Positions 1 to 7,482 of a DNA stretch of 22,267 bases are shown here, one piece after another. Origin of the DNA: an uncultured Lachnospiraceae bacterium. Lineage in GTDB: Bacteria; Bacillota; Clostridia; Lachnospirales; Lachnospiraceae. The stretch lies in contig CAMNQN010000021.1 in assembly GCA_946549155.1 (NCBI GenBank), positions 1 to 22,267 of the forward strand. The letters are read 5' to 3'. The notes under the pieces are model-generated. The model was not told where the DNA came from. It did not search any database and saw only the letters and a program-made list of their open reading frames with translations. Position numbers and translations under genes: made by a program. Numbering within the stretch: the first letter of the stretch is position 1; each line of letters begins with the position of its first letter.

Positions 1-13
1 CATCTTCGGTCAT
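1..13 (-). CDS. 5' end of an unidentified gene cut by the window edge
   Basis: On the minus strand an ATG at 13-11 starts the peptide M-T-E-D before the window ends. It is preceded by a strong purine-rich ribosome binding site (GAGAGGGGG) about seven bases upstream, which is why I believe this is a true start. The product cannot be identified from four codons. It lies downstream of, and in the same direction as, the XRE regulator at 177-620, separated by a GC-rich hairpin region. My recollection, unchecked, is that this leader resembles those ahead of mobilization genes in Tn1549-like conjugative elements. Confidence 0.45.
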
Positions 14-41
14 GGAAATTCCCCCTCTCTGATAATAGTGC

Positions 42-70
42 GGGGCGGCAGCACTCCTTGCTGTCGCCCC
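42..70. repeat. GC-rich hairpin (10-bp stem)
   Basis: GGGGCGGCAG (42-51) and CTGTCGCCCC (61-70) pair over ten positions with one G-T wobble around a nine-base loop. No T-run follows on either strand, so it is not a classic intrinsic terminator. It sits 30-60 bases upstream of the start codon at 13 (minus strand), so in that transcript it would be a 5'-leader structure. Confidence 0.6.
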
Positions 71-102
71 TTGATTGCCTACCAGCAAAGGCGGGCGGGG
101 CT

Positions 103-145
103 GTCAACGGCGGCGCGGTACGCGCCGTTCATCTTGACCGTTGAC
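103..145. repeat. nested palindrome
   Basis: Outer arms GTCAACGG (103-110) and CCGTTGAC (138-145) are perfect reverse complements. Inside them CGGCGCG (111-117) and CGCGCCG (121-127) form a second perfect stem around GTA. The two stems are alternatives or a cruciform. The region is non-coding, between the XRE gene stop (177) and the next minus-strand start (13). A nested hairpin beside a probable mobilization gene would fit an origin of transfer or a regulatory leader, but nothing here proves either. Confidence 0.5.
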
Positions 146-176
146 TGGCTCGGCTGGCTTTGCTATGACAATATAG

Positions 177-620
177 TTATTTCCAGTGCTTTAATTGCGA
201 AAGGTACAAATCAAACTGATTACGTCTGGTTTCTTCATCTGCGTTATCGGGATTTGGCATATTCGCAACCAGATAATCCAATAAAGATTCCTTGGATTGA
301 TATGCAAATTTCCCATTAGCATAGCACCATTTACAATAGTCCTCGTTATAGCTTCCGTCTGGTTCTCGGCTAATCAGACCATCTTCATTCAATGGCATTC
401 CGCAACACTGACAAACAAGTTGCCGTGGAGAACCCAGAAGCGTATTGATTGACACATCAAAAACTCGTGATAACAGTTTTAAGGTATCTGTATTTGGCTG
501 CGTTTCGCCTGTTTCCCAGCGACTAACCGCCTGTCGGGTAACTTGCACACGTTCAGCCAGTTGTTCTTGCGTAAGGTTGTTTTTCTCGCGTAAATTTTTA
601 AGAATACCTTGTATTTCCAT
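177..620 (-). CDS. XRE-family regulator with C-terminal zinc ribbon
   Basis: The 147-residue product has an N-terminal Cro/C1-type helix-turn-helix at about residues 5-60 (LTQEQLAERV, then RQAVSRWE). A C-terminal segment carries Cys70, Cys73, Cys96 and Cys99 in the pattern CxCCGMP...DYCKWCY, which matches the putative zinc-ribbon family Zn_ribbon_2 (PF12674). It should be a cytoplasmic DNA-binding protein, and the ribbon may sense a ligand or metal; the target is unknown. The start is supported by TAGGAGGGA upstream of ATG 620 and by a good promoter. The gene is clearly more AT-rich than the operon from 1002 onward and lies next to hairpin-rich sequence, so it probably arrived with a mobile element. 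Confidence 0.85.
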   Translation of the reverse strand: MEIQGILKNLREKNNLTQEQLAERVQVTRQAVSRWETGETQPNTDTLKLLSRVFDVSINTLLGSPRQLVCQCCGMPLNEDGLISREPDGSYNEDYCKWCYANGKFAYQSKESLLDYLVANMPNPDNADEETRRNQFDLYLSQLKHWK

Positions 621-650
621 GCCCGTCCCTCCTAAAGGTTGTTTTTACTC

Positions 651-679
651 ATTATAACTTCAAAATGGGGTTTTAACAA
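651..679 (-). promoter_or_regulatory. probable sigma-A promoter of the XRE regulator
   Basis: On the minus strand TTGTTA (679-674) and a perfect TATAAT (656-651) are separated by exactly 17 bases. The -10 lies about 30 bases before the start codon at 620 and is followed by the ribosome binding site TAGGAGGGA. The -35 matches four of six consensus positions. Confidence 0.65.
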
Positions 680-740
680 GCAACTCGCTGTTGCTGCGGA
701 ATAGTGGGCTGCTGTCTATCAATTCTTATGTGTTACTTTA

Positions 741-973
741 TGGCACATGAGCATATGATCCGGGTTTGTTGGATTTATGACAATCGAACGAAATATGACA
801 TATTGGGCGGTAAATATCTGAAATTGATCGTATCGTGGCAAATGCTGATCTGGAAAGCCCCCCCGTAGACTGGATATTTTGTCTTTTATCGCCACTGTGA
901 TATCAATTTACGCAAATCGGGCACTTTATGCTTAGGATGTCACATTCCGCGCTTTCCCTTCCTGCGTCCTCTT
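741..973. repeat. intergenic repeat element E1
   Basis: This non-coding stretch is homologous to element E3 at the right end of the window. Its right half (871-951) aligns closely with 22140-22222 and shares the box GCTTAGGATG(T/G)CACATTC (930-947 and 22201-22218). Its left half (about 769-810) aligns with 21977-22014. The ends 787-808 and 930-951 are imperfect inverted repeats (about 14 of 22 positions). The outer right end TCCTGCGTCCTCTT (960-973) also ends element E2. E1 starts 28 bases beyond the thiN stop codon. The long inner arms of E3 are shortened here. No open frame of note was seen inside. The remainder of 621-1001 holds only the XRE promoter and unassigned sequence at 680-740. Confidence 0.65.
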
Positions 974-1001
974 AATCACCAAACTACAAATAAACTTACC
1001 C

Positions 1002-1721
1002 TCAGTCCCGGGTCTCCATCACCAGCAGCCGTCCGCTCTCAAACCGAATGCGGGCAGTCTCTTCCAGGACTTCGTTGCTGACCCCCCGGGTGCCCACGGT
1101 TCCCAGCGTAAAATGATCCAGGGGATATTTCATGCCCTCCAGTGTCAGTCCCGTCACCTCACCGCCATAGGCGAACAGAGAGAAGTACGTCCCCCACTGT
1201 TTCTTTCGCTGCACGGTAAATTCATGATCCCGCATATAGATGCAGTTTCTGGAATCCAGCAGGCGGCAGTCCGCCCCCATCTCCAGCATCAGAGCCAAAA
1301 GCTGAATATTTCCCATCAGGTGATCCACCCTATGGCCCGCCGTTCCTCCTAATATATCGATCTTCCCGCATCCCTGCTCCACCGCCAGTGTCGCTGCAAT
1401 CTCCATATCGGTCCAGTCCTTCTCCGGCTGGAATTTCCGAATCGTCACTGCCGGATCCTGCGCGTATTCGCTCAGCACGGGACTGGCAGCCCCGTACTGT
1501 TCCCTTTGCTTTTCCTGCCCTGCAGCTTCCGGGAAGGACGCTTCCGCTTCCGCCACCGAATCAAAGTCCCCCACGATATGCGTGGGCCGGATCCCATGCT
1601 TTTTCAAAAACAGCAGCCCTTTGTCCGCTGCAATCAAAGCCGCATGCTCTTTTTCCTGCAAAAAGCGAAGGGCAAACGCTTCCTCAATGATGCCTCCGCC
1701 GATAATCACCGCACGTTTCAT
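1002..1721 (-). CDS. thiN: thiamine pyrophosphokinase (ThiN type)
   Basis: The enzyme transfers pyrophosphate from ATP to thiamine to make thiamine diphosphate in the cytoplasm. Diagnostic motifs are GDFDS (51-55), EKDWTD (100-105), the GxRxDHxxGN segment (129-138) and GVSNE near residue 215. At 239 residues it is slightly long for the family. The extra length lies between GDFDS and EKDWTD, a charged Glu/Gln-rich stretch at about residues 60-85. Its ATG overlaps the rpe stop codon by four bases (ATGA), so it is the last gene of the operon and translationally coupled to rpe. The pairing with rpe and rsgA is common in Firmicutes. Repeat element E1 follows it. Confidence 0.95.
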   Translation of the reverse strand: MKRAVIIGGGIIEEAFALRFLQEKEHAALIAADKGLLFLKKHGIRPTHIVGDFDSVAEAEASFPEAAGQEKQREQYGAASPVLSEYAQDPAVTIRKFQPEKDWTDMEIAATLAVEQGCGKIDILGGTAGHRVDHLMGNIQLLALMLEMGADCRLLDSRNCIYMRDHEFTVQRKKQWGTYFSLFAYGGEVTGLTLEGMKYPLDHFTLGTVGTRGVSNEVLEETARIRFESGRLLVMETRD

Positions 1722-2380
1722 CGCTCGTACTCTCTCATAATCTCCATGTACCGCTTCACATTCCCCGCGATATCGCTTCCAAACACCGCAGAACCGGCCA
1801 CCAGCACGTTAGCCCCGGCCTCCAGCACGGTGCGGATCGTGCCGTCGTTGATGCCGCCGTCCACCTCGATGTCGATATCCAGACCCTTCTCATCTATAAT
1901 CTTTCGCAGGGCCGCGATCTTCTCCGTGATGGCGGGGATATATTTCTGTCCGCCAAAGCCGGGATTTACCGTCATCAGAAGCACCATATCCAGCTTATCC
2001 CACAGGTAATCCAGCACGCACAGCGGCGTGGAAGGGCACAGAGCCAGCCCGGCCTTTGCCCCCCGTTCCCTGATATGGGCCAGAGTGCTGTCCAGATGGG
2101 TGCAGGCCTCCGCATGGATGGTGATGATATCCGCTCCGCACTCCACAAACCGGTCGATCACCTTCTCCGGGTTTTGCACCATCAGGTGCACGTCAAACGC
2201 CTTGTCCGTCGTGCTGCGGATGGAAGAAACCACCGGCATTCCAAAGGTAATGGTGGGCACAAACACCCCGTCCATCACGTCGATATGCACATACTCCGCC
2301 CCGGCCTCCACCGCCTCCCGGATATCCTGCTCCAGATGCTTAAAATCCGCAGACAAAATCGATGGCGATAAAATATTCAT
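1718..2380 (-). CDS. rpe: ribulose-phosphate 3-epimerase
   Basis: It interconverts ribulose 5-phosphate and xylulose 5-phosphate in the pentose phosphate pathway. The 220-residue TIM barrel has the expected length and metal and catalytic residues: SPSILSADF (5-13), HIDVMDG with His32 and Asp34, His65 in DVHLMV, the phosphate loop VNPGFGGQ (138-145) and Asp174 in VDGGIN. It begins four bases after rsgA and its stop overlaps the thiN start. Beyond that, nothing unusual was seen. Confidence 0.97.
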   Translation of the reverse strand: MNILSPSILSADFKHLEQDIREAVEAGAEYVHIDVMDGVFVPTITFGMPVVSSIRSTTDKAFDVHLMVQNPEKVIDRFVECGADIITIHAEACTHLDSTLAHIRERGAKAGLALCPSTPLCVLDYLWDKLDMVLLMTVNPGFGGQKYIPAITEKIAALRKIIDEKGLDIDIEVDGGINDGTIRTVLEAGANVLVAGSAVFGSDIAGNVKRYMEIMREYER

Positions 2381-2384
2381 AACC

Positions 2385-3263
2385 TTAGTACCTCCTCTGA
2401 TTCCTCAATTCTTCTTCAAACAGCTTATAGCTTTCATAACGGGAGGGATGAATCTTTCCCTCCGCCAGCGCTTCCTTCACTCCGCAATCCGGTTCTGATA
2501 AGTGCATGCAGCCCTGAAACCTGCACCTCTCCTCATAGGGAAAAAATTCCGGAAAATAGCCCTTTAGTTCTTCCCGCAAAATATTCTGCAGGTACAGGGA
2601 GCTAAAGCCCGGCGTATCCAGGAAATAGGTATCCTTCCCGATCCAAATCAGCTCCGTGTGGCGGGTGGTATGCCTTCCCCTGTCAATTTTTTCACTGACT
2701 GCTCCCACCTCCATGGCCGCCTCCGGCTGCAGGTAGTTGGTAAGGGAGGACTTTCCCACCCCAGAGGGTCCCGCCACCACTGTGGTTTTTCCCGCCAGCA
2801 GCCTCTTCACCGCCTCTAAGCCGGTCTGCTCTGCCACACTGGCAAACAGAACCCGGCAGCCGCAGGATGCGTAAATCTCCCGCAGCCGCTCCAGTTCCCC
2901 CGGCTCCACAAGATCCGTCTTATTAAAACAGACGAGCACCGGAACCTCCTGCTGCTGCATGCTGATCAGAAACCGGTCCAGCAAATTTAAGTTGGGCCTG
3001 GGGCTGGCGGCAGCAAACACCACCAGCGCCTGATCCACATTGGCCGCTGCCGGACGAATCAGCGCATTCTTCCGGGGCAGCAAAACATCCACATTTCCTG
3101 TCTTTTTCTCCTCATCCAGCAGAGAAATCTCCACATCATCCCCTACCAGGGGTTTTTTCTTATCCCTGCGGAAGATTCCCTTCGCCCTGCATTCGTATAC
3201 GCCGGCTCCCTGTACATGCACATAATAGAAGCCGCCGATTCCTTTTATAATCTTTCCCTGCAT
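2385..3263 (-). CDS. rsgA: ribosome small subunit-dependent GTPase A
   Basis: This circularly permuted GTPase checks late maturation of the 30S subunit. Order of parts in the 292 residues: N-terminal OB fold (about 1-70), G4 motif NKTD (114-117), then G1 GPSGVGKS (165-172), switch region with RHTT (197-200), G3 DTPG (216-219), and a C-terminal zinc-binding domain with Cys247, Cys252, His254 and Cys260. The permuted order G4-G1-G3 is the family signature. The start codon shares one base with the prkC stop (TAATG), indicating coupled translation. In Firmicutes RsgA can be a substrate of the neighbouring PASTA kinase, so the adjacency may be functional; that is inference here. Confidence 0.97.
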   Translation of the reverse strand: MQGKIIKGIGGFYYVHVQGAGVYECRAKGIFRRDKKKPLVGDDVEISLLDEEKKTGNVDVLLPRKNALIRPAAANVDQALVVFAAASPRPNLNLLDRFLISMQQQEVPVLVCFNKTDLVEPGELERLREIYASCGCRVLFASVAEQTGLEAVKRLLAGKTTVVAGPSGVGKSSLTNYLQPEAAMEVGAVSEKIDRGRHTTRHTELIWIGKDTYFLDTPGFSSLYLQNILREELKGYFPEFFPYEERCRFQGCMHLSEPDCGVKEALAEGKIHPSRYESYKLFEEELRNQRRY

Positions 3264-5638
3264 TATTCTACCTGACCAAACTCAATTCCCTCATAGGTGA
3301 TCGTATCCTCCACCGCCCAGGTCTGAGGGTTCAAAATATATACGTTGGCTGTTCCCGTGGTCACGCCTGCCTGCCCCTCCACGCTGAAGCTGTATGGGAA
3401 GTAGGCGCCGCCCTCGTAAATCGTAGTGGCGGTACCGTTCTGCACCAGCTCAATGCGCACCGCCTCGATCCAGACCTGCTCCCCGGGGTTCGCCGTATTT
3501 TCATAGCCCTGAGGCGTTTTCAGCTGCACGTTGCACTTCCAGGTGCCCTCCGGATTAACCACAATCTCCGGGTCCGGCGAGCCGGCGCTTACGGTCAGCG
3601 TCACGGATGTCCCTGTCTGGACACTGCTGCCGGCCTCAATATCCTGGGAAATCACCATGCCCTTCTCCACGGTGGAATCCGTCACCTCCGTGATAAACAC
3701 ATACAGGCCTATATTGGTCAGCACCTTGGACGCGTCGTCCACATAGTGTCCCACCACCTTGGGCACCTCCACCGTGGAGGCTTCCTGTCCCTGACTGACG
3801 TATACCGTCACCGTATCCCCCACATTCACCGCGGAGCCGGAGCCGGGATTCGTGGTGATCACATTGCCCTCCGCCACCGTATCGCTGTAACGGCTGTTAT
3901 CCACCGTCACCACCAGCCCCATACCTGTCAGCGCTTTCTTTGCATCCTCCAGAGAGGCGTTGGTCAGGCCCGGTACCTTCAGATTTTCTGAGGAACCGGA
4001 GCTTAACACATAGCCCACCGTAGTATTTTTGTCCACCAGGGAGCCGGCCTCCACGCTCTGGCTCACCACCTGGCCCTTGGGATACTCAGAGGAAGGGCTC
4101 TCCCCCTGATACTTGTATCCCAGGTTGTATTCATTCAGCAGGCTCTGGGCCTGGGCCTCCGTCTTGCCCAGCAGACTGGGCACCTCCACCGGAGCCGATT
4201 CCGTCACGGTTCCCGACATATTCTGCCCGGTCTGTCCCTCCCCGGCCTCCGTCTTATTCTTGCTTCCGAAGTGGAACAGCCCCAGCGCACTGGCCAGCAT
4301 CGCCAGCAGGATACAGCCCACCACCACTGCTGCCGCAATGCAGGCCACCGTGATGAGATTCTCCGCACCGGTGCTTAGTCCGGACTCCTGATTTTTCTTT
4401 TTCAGATAACCGGGCTTTTTCCTGCGGCGCTGGTATTCCTCCTCATCGTAGGAGAAATCGTCATCCGTCTCCATCAAATCCTCCTCCGGAGGATAATTCA
4501 TCTTATCCTGGTAGCTGGAGCTGCCGTAGGCAGAGCTGTAGTTGGAGGCGTAAGGCGAATCGGTGTAGCTGCCGCCGTACTCCTGGTTATATTTCAGATC
4601 CTGATAACCGCTTTTCTGATAGTAATTGCCCCCGTAAGGGTAGCTGCGGTTATCACCGCCCACATTGCCCTCCTCCGCAAAGCTTCCCGCCGCCCCGGTA
4701 TTCAGTGTCTCATCATAGGTGGGCATCGTGCCGTTCTTGATCTGATTGATCTCCTCCCGGGACAGCAGCACTGTGTGGGCATTATTATTCAGCGAAGCAA
4801 TCGTAACAAAATTTCCCTCCGGATTCACCAGCGACTCCTTCAGATCCTGAATCAGTTCTGTCATGTTTCCGTACCGCCGATCGGGACTCTTCTGGGTACA
4901 TTTCAGAATGATCTGTTCCGTACTGTAGGGGATCTCCGGCGCCAGCTTCCGGGGCGGTATCATATCCTCCTGCAGGTGCTTCAGCGCCACCGCCACCGTG
5001 CTGTCCCCATCAAAGGGCACACGCCCGGTCAGCATCTCATACATGGTAATCCCCATGGAGTAAATGTCGCTCTTGGCATCGCTGTAACCGCCGCGGGTTT
5101 GTTCCGGGGAACTGTAATGCACAGATCCCATCACACTGGAATTGATGGTGTTGGAGGACGCGGCCCGGGCAATGCCGAAATCCGTTACCTTCGCCTTTCC
5201 ATCCATGGAAATGATGATATTCTGAGGCTTCACATCCCGGTGAATAATCCCGTTATTGTGGGCCGCCTCCAGTCCCGCCGCCACCTGCAGGGCGATGCTG
5301 GTAGCCTCCCGCACAGGAATCTTGCCCTTTTTCGTGATATAAGCCTTCAGCGTAATTCCCTCCACCAGCTCCATCACGATGAAGTTCACACCATTCTCTT
5401 CCCCCACGTCGTAAACGTTGACAATATTGGCGTGGGCCAGCCCTGCCGCAGCCTGGGCTTCCACCCTGAACTTGGAAATGAATCCGCTCTCATCCTTAAA
5501 TTCCTGTTTTAATACCTTCACCGCCACAAAGCGGTTCAGCTTATGGTCCTTTGCCCGGTAAACGTCCGCCATACCGCCGGAACCAATGCGGCTGATAATC
5601 TCATACCGGTTTTGAAGAAATACTCCTGCCTTTAACAT
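3263..5638 (-). CDS. prkC: PASTA-domain serine/threonine protein kinase
   Basis: Membrane kinase that senses cell-wall fragments or lipid II and phosphorylates cell-wall, division and translation proteins. The kinase domain (about 10-270) has GSGGMADVY (19-27), Lys41 in VAVK, HRDVKPQN (133-140), DFG (153-155) and SPEQ (177-180). A cytoplasmic linker (about 325-400) is rich in Tyr, Gly, Ser and acidic residues. One membrane helix (about 428-453) is followed by three extracellular PASTA repeats (about 484-546, 552-616, 622-686). About 100 further residues after the last PASTA, with aromatic and Val/Thr-rich segments, form an extra domain I do not recognise. It begins three bases after stp, its antagonist phosphatase, and overlaps rsgA by one base. 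Confidence 0.96.
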   Translation of the reverse strand: MLKAGVFLQNRYEIISRIGSGGMADVYRAKDHKLNRFVAVKVLKQEFKDESGFISKFRVEAQAAAGLAHANIVNVYDVGEENGVNFIVMELVEGITLKAYITKKGKIPVREATSIALQVAAGLEAAHNNGIIHRDVKPQNIIISMDGKAKVTDFGIARAASSNTINSSVMGSVHYSSPEQTRGGYSDAKSDIYSMGITMYEMLTGRVPFDGDSTVAVALKHLQEDMIPPRKLAPEIPYSTEQIILKCTQKSPDRRYGNMTELIQDLKESLVNPEGNFVTIASLNNNAHTVLLSREEINQIKNGTMPTYDETLNTGAAGSFAEEGNVGGDNRSYPYGGNYYQKSGYQDLKYNQEYGGSYTDSPYASNYSSAYGSSSYQDKMNYPPEEDLMETDDDFSYDEEEYQRRRKKPGYLKKKNQESGLSTGAENLITVACIAAAVVVGCILLAMLASALGLFHFGSKNKTEAGEGQTGQNMSGTVTESAPVEVPSLLGKTEAQAQSLLNEYNLGYKYQGESPSSEYPKGQVVSQSVEAGSLVDKNTTVGYVLSSGSSENLKVPGLTNASLEDAKKALTGMGLVVTVDNSRYSDTVAEGNVITTNPGSGSAVNVGDTVTVYVSQGQEASTVEVPKVVGHYVDDASKVLTNIGLYVFITEVTDSTVEKGMVISQDIEAGSSVQTGTSVTLTVSAGSPDPEIVVNPEGTWKCNVQLKTPQGYENTANPGEQVWIEAVRIELVQNGTATTIYEGGAYFPYSFSVEGQAGVTTGTANVYILNPQTWAVEDTITYEGIEFGQVE

Positions 5639-5641
5639 ACG

Positions 5642-6376
5642 CTATACCCCGCTCACTGTGGGTTCCACCAGAACCACTGAAATATTATCCCTGCCGCCAT
5701 TCCGGTTTGCCGCAGCCACCAGCTTTCTGACAGCCGCCTCCAGGGAAGGCTCCTTTTTCACTAGCGCATAAATGTCCTCATCCTCCACCATATTGGTCAA
5801 TCCGTCTGTGCAGAGCAGAAATTTATCTCCCGGATACAGACCCACATCGAAAAAGTCAATCCGTACCCTGTTCTTTACGCCCACCGCCCGGGTAATAATA
5901 TTTTTCTCCGGATGGTTTCTGGCCTCCTCCCGGTTTAGCTGACCGGCGCGGACCATCTCCTCCACCAGCGAATGGTCCCTGGTGATCTGGTGAATGGCCG
6001 TATCCAGCACATAAAGTCGGCTGTCCCCCACATTAGCCACATAGAGGCAGTCATCCTGCACCGTGGCAGCCACCACGGTAGTTCCCATGCCCTCCAGGCC
6101 CTTATCGGAAATGGCCTTCTCCATCACCGTCCGGTTCGCCGCTTCCACGGCCGCCTCCAGAAGCGGAATGGGCCGCCGTTCCCTGGCCCCCTCTATGTAA
6201 TCCACCATAGTCTCCACGGTATAGCGGGATGCCAGATCCCCGGCGTTATGGCCTCCCATACCATCAGCCACAATAAAAAGATTAGAAAGATTCCCCACAG
6301 GCTGATCGGAGGCGTATACAAAATCCTGATTCACACTTCGCTTTACACCCACATCGGTCAAACAGTACGATTTCAT
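5642..6376 (-). CDS. stp: PP2C-family serine/threonine phosphatase (Stp/PrpC)
   Basis: Metal-dependent (Mn2+/Mg2+) phosphatase that removes phosphate from PrkC and its targets. The 244 residues show the ordered PP2C motifs: SVNQD near residue 17, ADGMGGHNAGD (38-48), GTTVVAA, NVGDSRLY, TRDHSLV, CTDGLTNM and a final DNIS, including the acidic metal ligands. There is no membrane segment, so it acts in the cytosol. Its ATG overlaps the rlmN stop (ATGA) and prkC follows after three bases, giving the usual phosphatase-kinase pair. Confidence 0.96.
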   Translation of the reverse strand: MKSYCLTDVGVKRSVNQDFVYASDQPVGNLSNLFIVADGMGGHNAGDLASRYTVETMVDYIEGARERRPIPLLEAAVEAANRTVMEKAISDKGLEGMGTTVVAATVQDDCLYVANVGDSRLYVLDTAIHQITRDHSLVEEMVRAGQLNREEARNHPEKNIITRAVGVKNRVRIDFFDVGLYPGDKFLLCTDGLTNMVEDEDIYALVKKEPSLEAAVRKLVAAANRNGGRDNISVVLVEPTVSGV

Positions 6377-7482
6377 ATTTCTTCCTTTCTCATATAGCTG
6401 CGGCGAAGCTGGCCGCAGGCACCGTCAATGTCTCTGCCCATCTCTCTTCTAATGGTAACAGTTAAACCGTTTTTTTCAAGTTTATTTTTAAATGCCTGTA
6501 CCACAGAGTGGTCCGGCTGAACAAATTCCCGCTCCTTCACCGGATTGACCGGAATCAGATTCATGTGGCAGTTCAGGCCGCGTACCAGGGCTGTCAGTTC
6601 CCTGGCGTCCTCCGGGGAATCATTCACTCCGCCCACCAGACTGTACTCGAAGGTCAGGCGGCGTCCTGTCCGCTCAAAATAGTACCGACAGGCCGCAAGG
6701 ACCTCCTCCAGCTCATATTGGTTGGCCACAGGCATCAGTTTTTTTCGTTTTTCCTGATTGGAAGCATGCAGGGACAGGGCCAGCGTGATCTGCAGATCCT
6801 CCTCCGCCAGGCGGCGGATTCCCGGAACGATACCGCAGGTGGACACGGTGATATTTCTCTGGCTGATATTCAGGCCATGCTCATCGCTTAGCATCCGCAG
6901 GAATTTCACCAGATTATCGTAATTGTCCAGGGGCTCCCCCGTACCCATCACCACCAGGTTCGACACCCGTTCCCCCGTCAAATGCTGTATCCGATAGACC
7001 TGATCCAGCATCTCGGAAGGGCGCAGATCCCGAATCCGGCCTCCGATGGTGGAGGCGCAGAAGCGGCAGCCCATCCGGCAGCCCACCTGAGAGGAGATAC
7101 AGACGGAATTTCCATGCCTGTAGTGCATAAGCACGCTCTCAATCACATTGCCGTCCTCCAGCTCAAACAAATATTTCTGTGTGCCGTCCAGGGCAGAGGT
7201 GAGCACCTCCACCGGTTTCAGCACGGTGATCGTTGTCTGAGCCTCCAGACGCTTCCGGAGGGCTGCGGGAAGATTGGTCATCTCCTCCAGGCTCCCCGCC
7301 AGCTTTTCATGCATCCACTGATAAAGCTGCTTCGCCCGGAAGGGCTTCTCCCCCAGCGCTGTCACATAATCCTGCAGCTCCTGATAATCCAGGGATTTCA
7401 TATCCAATTTTTCCTGTGAATCCGGACATTCGCCCTCTGGCTTTTCTTTGCCGTCCGCAATCTTCCACTCGTCTCTTGTCAT
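6373..7482 (-). CDS. rlmN: 23S rRNA (A2503-C2)/tRNA (A37-C2) methyltransferase, radical SAM
   Basis: Radical SAM enzyme that methylates C2 of A2503 in 23S rRNA and, in studied species, A37 of some tRNAs. In 369 residues the 4Fe-4S cluster motif is Cys135, Cys139 and Cys142 (CRMGCRFC). Cys128 (seven before the cluster) and Cys356 (GACGQL) match the two mechanistic cysteines, the latter being the methyl-carrying one. MGTGEP (179-184) binds SAM. The first 25 or so residues are a charged, poorly conserved extension; Met28 is an internal alternative, but the ATGA overlap with rsmB supports the start used here. Confidence 0.96.
   Translation of the reverse strand: MTRDEWKIADGKEKPEGECPDSQEKLDMKSLDYQELQDYVTALGEKPFRAKQLYQWMHEKLAGSLEEMTNLPAALRKRLEAQTTITVLKPVEVLTSALDGTQKYLFELEDGNVIESVLMHYRHGNSVCISSQVGCRMGCRFCASTIGGRIRDLRPSEMLDQVYRIQHLTGERVSNLVVMGTGEPLDNYDNLVKFLRMLSDEHGLNISQRNITVSTCGIVPGIRRLAEEDLQITLALSLHASNQEKRKKLMPVANQYELEEVLAACRYYFERTGRRLTFEYSLVGGVNDSPEDARELTALVRGLNCHMNLIPVNPVKEREFVQPDHSVVQAFKNKLEKNGLTVTIRREMGRDIDGACGQLRRSYMRKEEI

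Noticed and set aside
42..70. Hairpin as an intrinsic terminator of the XRE gene
   Set aside because: No T-run follows the stem on either strand.
38..319. 93-codon plus-strand frame at the left edge
   Set aside because: It runs through two hairpins and the antisense of the XRE gene, and no credible ribosome binding site precedes it.
4775..5512. 245-codon plus-strand frame opposite prkC, and similar long frames opposite other operon genes
   Set aside because: Their translations are His/Arg/Leu-rich as expected for antisense of GC-rich genes, and each is fully covered by a well-conserved gene.
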